From: Thermococcus sp.
GTDB lineage: Archaea; Methanobacteriota_B; Thermococci; Thermococcales; Thermococcaceae
Length of the DNA stretch: 19,203 nt
Direction of reading: 5' to 3'
Assembly: GCA_026987155.1 (NCBI GenBank)
Contig: JALSNG010000016.1
Span: forward strand, 1-19,203
The first letter of the stretch is position 1. Each line of letters opens with the position of its first letter. Both the position numbers and the translations under genes were made by a program. Below the pieces are notes generated by a model. It did not search any database. It was not told where the DNA came from and saw only the letters and a list, made by a program, of their open reading frames with translations. Positions 13,859 to 19,203 of this stretch are shown here, one piece after another.

Positions 13859-13908
13859 ATGATGACTACGGCGGATTTCCGAGCGGTGAGGACGACCTTA
13901 GGGTCTGA
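13859..13908 (+). ncRNA. Probable C/D box sRNA (2'-O-methylation guide)
   Basis: The 114-base gap between convergent genes holds the ordered boxes of an archaeal C/D guide RNA. Box C AUGAUGA 13859-13865 is perfect. Guide 1 is 13866-13878 (13 nt). Box D' CCGA 13879-13882 has one mismatch, followed by a 3-nt spacer. Box C' GUGAGGA 13886-13892 has one mismatch. Guide 2 is 13893-13904 (CGACCUUAGGGU, 12 nt), and box D CUGA 13905-13908 is perfect. Total 50 nt with standard spacing. The outer stem is weak. Guide 2 is complementary to ACCCUAAGGUCG, whose CCUAAGGU core resembles a conserved 23S helix-71 segment. A 25-codon reading frame (13831-13908) overlaps it; the RNA reading explains the sequence better. 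Confidence 0.6.
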
Positions 13909-13942
13909 CGTCCCTTCAAATATAATTCAAAAGAATAAAAAC

Positions 13943-14998
13943 TCATGCTTTGTCTTCCCTTTCCCTGAGGTACCCCTCGTAAACCTCCCAGAGTGAAACG
14001 AGGGTAGCCGGAATGCCGTGTTCAGTGGCAAACGTCATGTACGGTGCGAGGTCAACCACATAGTCGGCAAAACGGAAAAGACCGCGCGGGATGCCTTCCC
14101 GTGAGCCGATGAAGATCACAATTTCCTTAGCGTAGAACATGTCCCTCGCGAGCCTCTCTTTCACCCCTGTTAACGTCGACCCCTTAGGGTCTGTGATGAT
14201 GAGCAGTCTCTTCGGTCTCCTCTTATCCCTAACGACTTGGTAGAGGTCCCACACCGAAACGGGAACCCTTTCAACCTTCCATGGGTAAGCCTCGCGCTGT
14301 ATCTGGTGCCTGCTCTCCTGCCCGATTTTCACACCTTTTATGAACTCCGCCAGTTCAAAGGCGTTCATCTTCTCTTTGGGGGCTACGATTAGCTCTTTAA
14401 CCTCAAAGGCCTGTGCGGCTCTTCCAATCTTTTCACCGAAGGAGCGGCAAGCCTTGTAATCGCCCCAATAAGGCATTTGGACGAGTGTGACCTTTCGGAA
14501 GAGCTTTCTCGCGTCTATTTTATCCGGGGTAAACTTTCTGAACTCTTCCCCAGGAACCACGGATACGTATGCCCTGTCTCCTATTATCTCGACCTGTACG
14601 ACCTTGTCCGGCCAGCTGAGGTTTACATCAGCGTTTGTCAGCTCCCGAATCTTTGCCCCAAGCTCCCTGTTTACGTCAATGCTTGTGAAGGCATGCTTTC
14701 CTCTCCTCTTAGTCTTAACGGCAAAGGTCTCGTTTTCTCCTATGAGCGGTGCCACGCTCTCAGCGGTTTCAACGATTCTCTCAAGTTCTGCAGGGACTTC
14801 GACGAGAACTGGGATGCTTCTCTCCACCTCGGGAATCTCCAGTATCTTTCCTCCGGCTTTTTCGTCATCAGTCTCGACTATTACAAGCCCAGAATAGCCC
14901 ATCGGCGATGTCCAGACGTTGGCATTGGGTATGATTTCCCTGATGTAATTGGCCGCAACGCTCTCCATGCCCCGCTGTGTTTTGACTATAAACTTCAC
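13943..14998 (-). CDS. THUMP-SPOUT RNA methyltransferase
   Basis: Predicted S-adenosylmethionine-dependent RNA methylase of 351 residues. The N-terminal part (MKFIVKTQRGMESVAANYI, then about residues 60-170 with TFAVKTKRRGKHAFTSIDVN and VNLSWPDKVVQVEIIGDRAY) is a THUMP RNA-binding module. The C-terminal part (about 185-345) is a SPOUT trefoil-knot domain with RLLIITDPKGSTLTG, VIFIGSREGIPRGLFRFADY and PATLVSLWEVYEGYL. The target RNA is not visible; tRNA or rRNA is likely given the THUMP domain. It starts with GTG 14998 after GGGGTGGT. A TATA box CTTTTAAA (minus strand, 15038-15031) gives a leader of about ten bases, so it is transcribed separately from the eS1 operon. Confidence 0.87.
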   Translation of the reverse strand: MKFIVKTQRGMESVAANYIREIIPNANVWTSPMGYSGLVIVETDDEKAGGKILEIPEVERSIPVLVEVPAELERIVETAESVAPLIGENETFAVKTKRRGKHAFTSIDVNRELGAKIRELTNADVNLSWPDKVVQVEIIGDRAYVSVVPGEEFRKFTPDKIDARKLFRKVTLVQMPYWGDYKACRSFGEKIGRAAQAFEVKELIVAPKEKMNAFELAEFIKGVKIGQESRHQIQREAYPWKVERVPVSVWDLYQVVRDKRRPKRLLIITDPKGSTLTGVKERLARDMFYAKEIVIFIGSREGIPRGLFRFADYVVDLAPYMTFATEHGIPATLVSLWEVYEGYLREREDKA

Positions 14999-15030
14999 TC
15001 TACCACCCCAGGTTGAGAATCGGTCGGGGG

Positions 15031-15040
15031 TTTAAAAGGC
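15031..15040 (-). promoter_or_regulatory. TATA box of the THUMP-SPOUT gene
   Basis: CCTTTTAAA on the minus strand, about 33 bases before the GTG start. It predicts a transcript starting near 15009, just before the GGGGTGGT ribosome site. Confidence 0.55.
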
Positions 15041-15092
15041 TGCTGGGAAGAGCATGCTTCAACTAAGTGGCCGAAGGTAGAATGGAGAATTG

Positions 15093-15110
15093 AGAGGCCT
15101 TCAGGCCTCC
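15093..15110 (-). promoter_or_regulatory. Hairpin with the eS1 stop codon in its loop
   Basis: On the minus strand GAGGCC (15109-15104), loop TGAA, GGCCTC (15099-15094) form a perfect 6-bp stem, extendable by one G.U pair. The loop holds the TGA stop of the eS1 gene (15103-15101). No T-run follows, so it is not a plain terminator; it may protect or delimit the operon's 3' end. Confidence 0.4.
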
Positions 15111-15703
15111 GGTTCTGCGAGGACCTTGATCTTCCTGATCTCAGCCCTCTTGATCGGGTATATCTTCCTGGCTTCTTTAGCTATCTCGGCTCCCATCTTC
15201 CCCGTGACTGCTTCCATTACGAAATCTTTGAAGTTGAGCTCCTCAGCCTTCTTGTATATGATGTCCCTTATGATCTCCCTGATGGCTCTCTCCTGGCTGG
15301 TCTGTATTCTCCTGTAGGCTATCACCATGCCCATTACGCGAAGCTTGTAGCCGTCTTTAGTTGTGATGTTGAAGATTCCGTCTATTCTGGTTGTTCTTCT
15401 TCTGACGAGACTCCTTATGTAACTCCTTGCGAGGGTGTGCCCCTTGAACTTCGTGTAGGCGTTCTGGCCCTTGACGTCGTATATCTTGAAGTAGAGTTTC
15501 ACCTGTCCCTTTGTGAAGTCCCCTGTGAGGTCTTTAAGGGTGGTCTCTACGACCCTTCCAATAACCTTCTCTGGTTCATCGGCCGGTGTGAGGCCGATTT
15601 CCTTGCTTCCGAAGAAGTCTGGAGCATAGACCACGAACCACTCTTTCATCTTCCACTTATCCTTGGTAGCGGCAGCCCTCTTTCTTGGATTAGCCTTCGC
15701 CAT
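15101..15703 (-). CDS. rps3ae: 30S ribosomal protein eS1 (S3Ae)
   Basis: Small-subunit ribosomal protein shared by archaea and eukaryotes, located at the platform near the mRNA exit. The 200 residues start MAKANPRKRAAATKDKWKMK and continue with WFVVYAPDFFG, IGRVVETTLKDLTGDF, KVKGHTLA-like KFKGHTLARSYIRSLVRRRT, DGYKLRVMGMVIAYRRIQTS and FVMEAVTGKMGAEIAKEARKIYPIKRAEIRKIKV, diagnostic of the family. ATG 15703 is chosen over GTG 15709 because GGAGGTGTG lies 3 bases before it. It is the last gene of the uS15-GAN-Pcc1-eS1 set, 15 bases after pcc1. Confidence 0.97.
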   Translation of the reverse strand: MAKANPRKRAAATKDKWKMKEWFVVYAPDFFGSKEIGLTPADEPEKVIGRVVETTLKDLTGDFTKGQVKLYFKIYDVKGQNAYTKFKGHTLARSYIRSLVRRRTTRIDGIFNITTKDGYKLRVMGMVIAYRRIQTSQERAIREIIRDIIYKKAEELNFKDFVMEAVTGKMGAEIAKEARKIYPIKRAEIRKIKVLAEPEA

Positions 15704-15718
15704 TTTCACACCTCCATC

Positions 15719-15976
15719 TCAAACTTCAAGTGCTTCCTCCGCGATCTTGACCGAAAACACCAAATCGTCCAGCGCTTTGATGAGAGTCTCAATCTCACCC
15801 GAGTATTTAACCTTTGTTATTACATCCCCATTTTCCCATCTGGTTTGGACATTTAAACTTTTCTTTAGCCCGTCTGGCATGCCGTCGTTGTCAACTTCCA
15901 CTGCCCCGGCCACGGCCCTGGCCTTTTCACCGTCCCCGTAGTGCCAGACTATCTCAGCTTTAGCTTCGATCCTCAC
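15719..15976 (-). CDS. pcc1: KEOPS complex subunit Pcc1
   Basis: Small dimerising subunit (85 residues) of the KEOPS complex, which with Kae1, Bud32 and Cgi121 makes the universal t6A37 modification on ANN-decoding tRNAs. The sequence MRIEAKAEIVWHYGDGEKAR, AVEVDNDGMP and IETLIKALDDLVFSVKIAEEAL has the strand-helix pattern and length of archaeal Pcc1. It starts with GTG 15976, within the last codons of the GAN gene (17-base overlap), which implies translational coupling. The other KEOPS genes are not in this window. Confidence 0.9.
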   Translation of the reverse strand: MRIEAKAEIVWHYGDGEKARAVAGAVEVDNDGMPDGLKKSLNVQTRWENGDVITKVKYSGEIETLIKALDDLVFSVKIAEEALEV

Positions 15977-17387
15977 CGCCTTTCACCTGCCTCCCGAGGG
16001 CTTCGTTGAAGAGTTTTATGAACTCGTCGATCCTTCCCTTCGGGAAGCGGATTCCAGCTGCTATTGCGTGGCCGCCTCCTTCACCCCCGAGCTTTTCGGC
16101 CACCTCTCTGAGAGCCTCCCCTAAGTGGTAACCCTTCTCAAGGGCCCTCTCCGTTGTTCTTGCCGAACCCTTTACGAGGCCTTCGTCCTCCTCGCTGTCC
16201 GCTATTACAACTACCGGCTTCTCCGGGTTGGCCAGGCCAGCGTTTATGGCTATGTTCGCGGCGATTCCGACGAGGGTGTCGCGTATGTTTCTGCCGGCGT
16301 AGAAAACGTAGGCGTGCTCACCTTCTTCTACCGAACTCCAGTTCTGCATGAGGAATCTCCTCGCTTCAATCTGCTCCTTTTTATATTCTTCGAGCATCTT
16401 TCTGGCTTTCCTGTAGGCATCTTCGTCTCCGAGGCAGATTGCAACCCCGAGGGTCCCGGCGTTTAAACGGCCGGTTGCGTTCAGGAGCGTGGCGAATTCC
16501 CTCGCCTCGTGTCTTGGGTCCCCCTCCGGATAAAGCGGGCTCACCACCACATCCCCGATGAGCCTGTCTATGGCTTCTCTGGGTGCCTCGTGTTTTATCA
16601 TGTGCACAACGAGGGCATCGTGGAGCTTTCTCTTCTCCTCCTCGCGAAGCTGCCAGTAATGAACCTCCGGATCGAATCCCCTTGAGCGCAGCCACTCTAT
16701 GGCTTTCCTCTCATCGCCGGTAATCTCCGGAAGTTCGGGGTTGGTCGAGTATGCAAGCATCTGATAGAGCGGCCTGCTCTCCCTTCCAAAAAGCCTCAGC
16801 TCTTTTCTGACTTCAAGTACCCCCTCTTTCTTCCCGTCTTCGATGATATCAAGGTTCAGTCCGTGGAAGGTTCCGTCAACCTCCTGCATGTCGCCAACAG
16901 CTCCAACGAGGGCTATATAGGAGAGATCCCTGTTTTTTCCATTTATTTCCTTTGCTATGAAGTAAGCAACTCCAGAGCCGCTTAAATCACGAACGCTGTT
17001 TGCTCCGAACGGAACGGGATTCACGAGGAGGTGGTCGCCCTCCTTGAACCCATCCCTCTCAGGGGGATGGTGGTCTGCAACCACGACGGTGGCGAAGTTT
17101 AGCTTTTTTTCTATAAGCTCGATTGAGCCACTCCCAAGGTCGCTAAAAACGTATATCTCCCTTTTTTCCCTTGAGAGTTCGTCTATAAGTTCTTCGCTTA
17201 GCTGCTTCACTATGCTTAGCTGAAAGTTTGCACCCTCCCTTGCCAGGGCCCTTGCGAGAACAGCCCCCGCGGTTATCCCATCGGCATCTCTGTGGGAGAT
17301 CAACCTTATGGTGTGTCCTAACTCAACGTGCATCTTGATGAGCTCTGCCCCCTCGCGGACCCTCTCTAAGAAGGCGTCTCTGTCCAT
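15960..17387 (-). CDS. gan: DHH-family GINS-associated nuclease (RecJ/Cdc45-like)
   Basis: Single-strand-specific 5'-3' exonuclease of the RecJ/Cdc45 DHH superfamily; the Thermococcus homologue (GAN) binds the GINS complex of the replicative helicase. 475 residues. Catalytic motifs: I SHRDADGITA (Asp34, Asp36), II VFSDLGSG (Asp83), III VVVADHHPP (DHH 105-107) and IV VGAVGDM (Asp166), followed by the DHHA1 nucleic-acid-binding domain ending in GGEGGGHAIAAGIRFP. All metal-binding residues are present, so it should be active, unlike eukaryotic Cdc45. ATG 17387 follows GGTGGTAAA and lies 28 bases after uS15; its end overlaps pcc1. Confidence 0.92.
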   Translation of the reverse strand: MDRDAFLERVREGAELIKMHVELGHTIRLISHRDADGITAGAVLARALAREGANFQLSIVKQLSEELIDELSREKREIYVFSDLGSGSIELIEKKLNFATVVVADHHPPERDGFKEGDHLLVNPVPFGANSVRDLSGSGVAYFIAKEINGKNRDLSYIALVGAVGDMQEVDGTFHGLNLDIIEDGKKEGVLEVRKELRLFGRESRPLYQMLAYSTNPELPEITGDERKAIEWLRSRGFDPEVHYWQLREEEKRKLHDALVVHMIKHEAPREAIDRLIGDVVVSPLYPEGDPRHEAREFATLLNATGRLNAGTLGVAICLGDEDAYRKARKMLEEYKKEQIEARRFLMQNWSSVEEGEHAYVFYAGRNIRDTLVGIAANIAINAGLANPEKPVVVIADSEEDEGLVKGSARTTERALEKGYHLGEALREVAEKLGGEGGGHAIAAGIRFPKGRIDEFIKLFNEALGRQVKGGEDRS

Positions 17388-17415
17388 TTTACCACCTTAT
17401 AAGAAGGAAAGGGGG

Positions 17416-17871
17416 TCAGCGAACCAGGAGTTTGGCCTGCTCAGGATCGTAGCGCCACTTCGCTGGAAGCTTGCCGGTTCTCCTGTAGTACTTGACAAGC
17501 CTTCTAATCTTGCTCTCGGTGAGTTGGAGACCTCTCCTGGAGTGCCGGTCCTTCGGGTGCATCTCGAGGTGCTTCCTGAGATTGACGGCCTTTCTGATAA
17601 GGGCCATGAGGTCCTCGGGAATCTCCGGGGCGAGGCCGTTCTCCTCGAGGATTTTGGTTATCTTCTTGCCGGTTATGAGCTTGACGCTCGGGATTCCGTA
17701 CTGGTCCCTTAGAATGGTCCCTATCATCGCCGCGCTGTGGCCCTCCTTCCTGAGTTTGACAACGAGCCCTTCAACTTCTTCTGCTGTGTAGTCCACCCAC
17801 GTGGGCGGGGCCGTCCTCGGCGGCCTTTTAGAGCCAGACTTACCTCTCTTTCTTGCATGTATCCTTGCCAT
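17416..17871 (-). CDS. rps15: 30S ribosomal protein uS15
   Basis: Small-subunit ribosomal protein that binds the helix 20-22 junction of 16S rRNA early in assembly. At 151 residues it has the archaeal/eukaryotic length with an N-terminal extension (MARIHARKRGKSGSKRPPRT, PPTWVDYTAEEVE) before the S15 core (LITGKKITKILEENGLAPEI, LRKHLEMHPKDRHSRRGLQL, KIRRLVKYYRRTGKLPAKWRY). HxxDxHSxRGL is the family's RNA-binding loop. ATG 17871 follows GGAGGTGAT. It opens a likely four-gene operon with GAN, Pcc1 and eS1. Its leader contains two overlapping hairpins, described separately, and its TATA box overlaps the end of the homing endonuclease gene. Confidence 0.97.
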   Translation of the reverse strand: MARIHARKRGKSGSKRPPRTAPPTWVDYTAEEVEGLVVKLRKEGHSAAMIGTILRDQYGIPSVKLITGKKITKILEENGLAPEIPEDLMALIRKAVNLRKHLEMHPKDRHSRRGLQLTESKIRRLVKYYRRTGKLPAKWRYDPEQAKLLVR

Positions 17872-17875
17872 ACAA

Positions 17876-17911
17876 TCACCTCCGGGTGACGGCCAGCTCC
17901 CGCCAGCCGTC
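17876..17911 (-). promoter_or_regulatory. Structured uS15 mRNA leader, candidate autoregulatory element
   Basis: On the minus strand a 10-bp stem GACGGCTGGC / GCTGGCCGTC (17911-17902, 17897-17888) is capped by the GNRA tetraloop GGGA. It includes tandem U.G and G.U pairs next to a G-C pair. Right after it TCACC (17889-17885), loop CGGA, GGTGA (17880-17876) form a 5-bp stem that holds most of the SD GGAGGTGA. The hairpins share bases 17888-17889, so full formation of one excludes the other. Predicted transcription start (about 17913-17915) puts the first hairpin at the mRNA 5' end. Regulation by uS15 is inferred by analogy with bacterial S15 leaders. Confidence 0.5.
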
Positions 17912-17935
17912 CCTTCGACCGGGAATCGTGGGGAA

Positions 17936-17946
17936 GTTTAAAAAGG
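17936..17946 (-). promoter_or_regulatory. TATA box of the uS15 operon
   Basis: The minus strand reads CCTTTTTAAAC at 17946-17936, about 70 bases before the uS15 ATG, placing transcription near 17913-17915. The TAA stop of the upstream endonuclease gene (17940-17938) lies inside the box. Confidence 0.65.
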
Positions 17947-18858
17947 TTTGCCTCGTTTAACGTAGGTCCTTCCAACCTTTGTGTATTCTTGTAGCCACAA
18001 ATTAATGGCCTCTGAGGGTGGATAGTTCGTTTTTAGTTCGATGGCTCTTTGGAGTTTTTCTGATTTCCTGAATGCGGTAAATCCAACCTTCTCGGAAAAA
18101 AGGAGAACGTCTCTAAATCGGGAAATCCGCAGGATAAACATATCAACGTTCGAGGTGTATTCTCTCCCCCGAATTGTAAGTTTGTAACCCCTCGAGTATA
18201 GCCTTCTAATCTTTGAACTCATCCCTAATTGTTGGAGGAGTTTTTTAGTAAATTTCAAAGTGCCCACATCTGAGTTCACCACACCAACTCTAACCTCAAA
18301 GGATTTTCCTGTGTATATCGTTGGGAACCCTTCACTATCAAAAAATCCCCTGAGGAATTCCCTCGGATATTTTTCGGCCAAGAAAAACAAATTCTCTTTT
18401 GAACTACTCAAGAGTTGAAATAATGTCTTGTTGCTCCCTTCAACATAAAACCTGTCCACGCGCGTTGAATCCCTTTCAAAACCCAGAGTGGCTTTGATCC
18501 CGAGACGTTCAAGGGAGCTGGCAAACGCCTCCGCAAACTCTTTATCAACAACTTTAAGTTTGATAAGGTAGCGTCCATTGCTTTTCTTGTGGATACTACC
18601 ATCACCCATGTAAACCCCGATTACATAGGAAAGCTCTGGGGAGGGTTCTGTTGAAACATGCTTAATTCTGTTAAAGGGGCTGTGTGTCCCTTTACACCAG
18701 CGAATAACTGTCGCCTTTGATATTTGAACATTGTATTCATCCGATATCGCCTCAACAATTTTTCCATAACTGTGCCCCTGAGAACGAAACGCCCTCACCT
18801 TACCTATTACCTCCTGAAGTTCATTGACATCGAGGTCCTTAAGTCTTCTCATAACCAT
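17938..18858 (-). CDS. Free-standing LAGLIDADG homing endonuclease
   Basis: Site-specific DNA endonuclease of the LAGLIDADG type, about 306 residues, not inside an intein or intron. An N-terminal helix-turn-helix (LQEVIGKVRAFRSQGHSYGK, VQISKATVIRWCKGTHSP) precedes two LAGLIDADG motifs, LSYVIGVYMGDGSI and FLRGFFDSEGFP, with catalytic acids Asp (GDG) and Glu (DSEG) both kept. The C-terminal part is basic. The gene is visibly richer in A+T than the ribosomal and GAN genes beside it, as expected for recent transfer. It has its own TATA box (18881-18890, minus strand). ATG 18858 is used; ATG 18852 is also possible. It separates initiator tRNA-Met from uS15, and its stop codon lies within the uS15 TATA box. 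Confidence 0.88.
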   Translation of the reverse strand: MVMRRLKDLDVNELQEVIGKVRAFRSQGHSYGKIVEAISDEYNVQISKATVIRWCKGTHSPFNRIKHVSTEPSPELSYVIGVYMGDGSIHKKSNGRYLIKLKVVDKEFAEAFASSLERLGIKATLGFERDSTRVDRFYVEGSNKTLFQLLSSSKENLFFLAEKYPREFLRGFFDSEGFPTIYTGKSFEVRVGVVNSDVGTLKFTKKLLQQLGMSSKIRRLYSRGYKLTIRGREYTSNVDMFILRISRFRDVLLFSEKVGFTAFRKSEKLQRAIELKTNYPPSEAINLWLQEYTKVGRTYVKRGKPF

Positions 18859-18878
18859 CAATCACAGTAAATACAGAG

Positions 18879-18890
18879 AATATAAAAACC
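18879..18890 (-). promoter_or_regulatory. TATA box of the homing endonuclease gene
   Basis: GGTTTTTATATT on the minus strand (18890-18879) predicts transcription starting near 18860, only a couple of bases before ATG 18858, so the mRNA may be leaderless or use ATG 18852. Confidence 0.45.
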
Positions 18891-18958
18891 TTGCTCCTCC
18901 GCACGCGTGGGAGTGTCAAAAGGCATGTATCAATCACCAACAATGAACCCCAACGCAC

Positions 18959-18963
18959 AAAAA
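18959..18963 (-). terminator. T-run terminator of initiator tRNA-Met
   Basis: Five T residues on the minus strand (18963-18959), 7 bases after the encoded CCA end of the tRNA. Archaeal RNA polymerase terminates on such short T-runs. Confidence 0.5.
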
Positions 18964-18969
18964 TGAACC

Positions 18970-19047
18970 TGGTAGCGGGGGGAGGATTTGAACCTCCGAC
19001 CTCCGGGTTATGAGCCCGGCGGGCACTCCTAGCTGCCCCACCCCGCT
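18970..19047 (-). tRNA. Initiator tRNA-Met (CAU), CCA encoded
   Basis: Complete cloverleaf on the minus strand. The acceptor stem is AGCGGGG (19047-19041) with CCCCGCT (18980-18974). The D arm is GGGC/GCCC. The anticodon arm is CCGGG-CTCATAA-CCCGG, with CAT at 19012-19010. The variable loop is AGGTC. The T arm is GGAGG-TTCAAAT-CCTCC. Discriminator A and CCA (18972-18970) are genomically encoded. The A1-U72 pair and the GGG:CCC pairs in the anticodon stem mark the initiator form, not elongator Met or Ile2. There is no intron. A TATA box is at 19090-19081. Confidence 0.96.
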
Positions 19048-19074
19048 GCGCGACCCGTTAGTTAGTGAACCGTG

Positions 19075-19110
19075 GGGAGGTTTATAAATTTTGCGGGAGG
19101 GTTTATAACT
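19075..19110. promoter_or_regulatory. Divergent promoters: tRNA-Met (minus) and AcnX gene (plus)
   Basis: AATTTATAAA (minus strand, 19090-19081) is the tRNA TATA box, about 38 bases from the tRNA 5' end. GTTTATAAC (19101-19109, plus strand) lies about 35 bases before the ATG at 19140. The two lie in direct repeats of GGGAGG(G)TTTATAA spaced 20 bases apart. Confidence 0.6.
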
Positions 19111-19139
19111 CCAATCGTTTCAGTTCCCCTGGTGGTAGA

Positions 19140-19203
19140 ATGTACCTGACCAAAGAGGAGGAGTTGATCTTAGCAGGAGAGTACGGCTATGCCCTTCAGA
19201 AGG
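19140..19203 (+). CDS. Aconitase X / phosphomevalonate dehydratase large subunit (5' fragment)
   Basis: Only the first 21 codons are in the window: MYLTKEEELILAGEYGYALQ and one more Lys. This start matches, as I recall it, archaeal aconitase X catalytic-subunit proteins, which begin with MYLTKEEE and then an AGEYG segment. In archaea the AcnX large and small subunits form an Fe-S enzyme that dehydrates phosphomevalonate in the modified mevalonate route to membrane lipids. The ATG follows GGTGGT by 3 bases, with a TATA box at 19101-19109. The identification rests on a short N-terminus. Confidence 0.68.
   Translation, partial: MYLTKEEELILAGEYGYALQK

Noticed and set aside
13831..13908. 25-codon open frame (TTG start) after the DUF92 gene, with GGAGGAG upstream
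   Set aside because: The SD-like bases are the end of the DUF92 coding sequence. The region is better explained by the C, D', C' and D boxes of a guide RNA, and the frame ends exactly at the D box.
1..19203. CRISPR array, insertion sequence, prophage or toxin-antitoxin genes
   Set aside because: No regularly spaced repeats, transposase or integrase motifs, or typical toxin-antitoxin pairs were seen. The only mobile gene is the LAGLIDADG endonuclease.

Overview
The window looks like a chromosomal segment of a hyperthermophilic euryarchaeon of the order Thermococcales, most likely Thermococcus. The grounds are the archaeal gene set (eS1/S3Ae, the long archaeal uS15, KEOPS Pcc1, the GINS-associated DHH nuclease, membrane LonB), SufBC without SufD, archaeal TATA boxes about 25 nt upstream of starts, strong GGAGGTG Shine-Dalgarno (SD) sites, an intron-less initiator tRNA-Met and tight gene packing. 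No stretch over 300 bp lacks a gene; the largest gap is 175 bp. I saw no CRISPR array, insertion sequence or integrase.

Layout. 1-1495: the 3' part of a substrate-binding protein with two tandem BtuF-like domains; its first 127 bases recur exactly at 814-940. 1542-1709: a 55-residue membrane protein. 1693-4453 (minus): an operon for a membrane-anchored beta-propeller protein, an ABC ATPase and an ABC-2 permease. 4552-5274 (minus): a lipoprotein. 5385-5834: a hydrogenase maturation protease. 5869-7946 (minus): sufC-sufB. 8026-9927 (minus): LonB. 10039-11660: a DUF2666-like protein, a probable C/D box sRNA, RidA and a JAMM protease. 11712-12401: ArsR-type regulator plus MazG-like pyrophosphohydrolase. 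12577-13026: Lrp/AsnC regulator. 13109-13908: DUF92 membrane protein followed by a second probable C/D box sRNA. 13943-14998 (minus): THUMP-SPOUT RNA methylase. 15101-17871 (minus): uS15, GAN nuclease, Pcc1 and eS1, probably one operon. 17938-18858 (minus): a free-standing LAGLIDADG endonuclease between initiator tRNA-Met and uS15. 19140-end: the start of a probable aconitase X/phosphomevalonate dehydratase large subunit.

The strongest unannotated signals are RNA-level. The uS15 leader holds a 10-bp GNRA-capped hairpin with a G.U/G-C step, overlapping a second hairpin that covers the SD; this resembles an autoregulatory leader. Two intergenic stretches have the C-D'-C'-D box order and spacing of archaeal 2'-O-methylation guide RNAs, one with its C box over a stop codon. 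The homing endonuclease stop codon lies inside the uS15 TATA box. The exact 127-bp repeat at base 1 looks like a de Bruijn assembly boundary within a gene carrying a real long repeat. These are readings by eye; no alignment, folding or database search was run.
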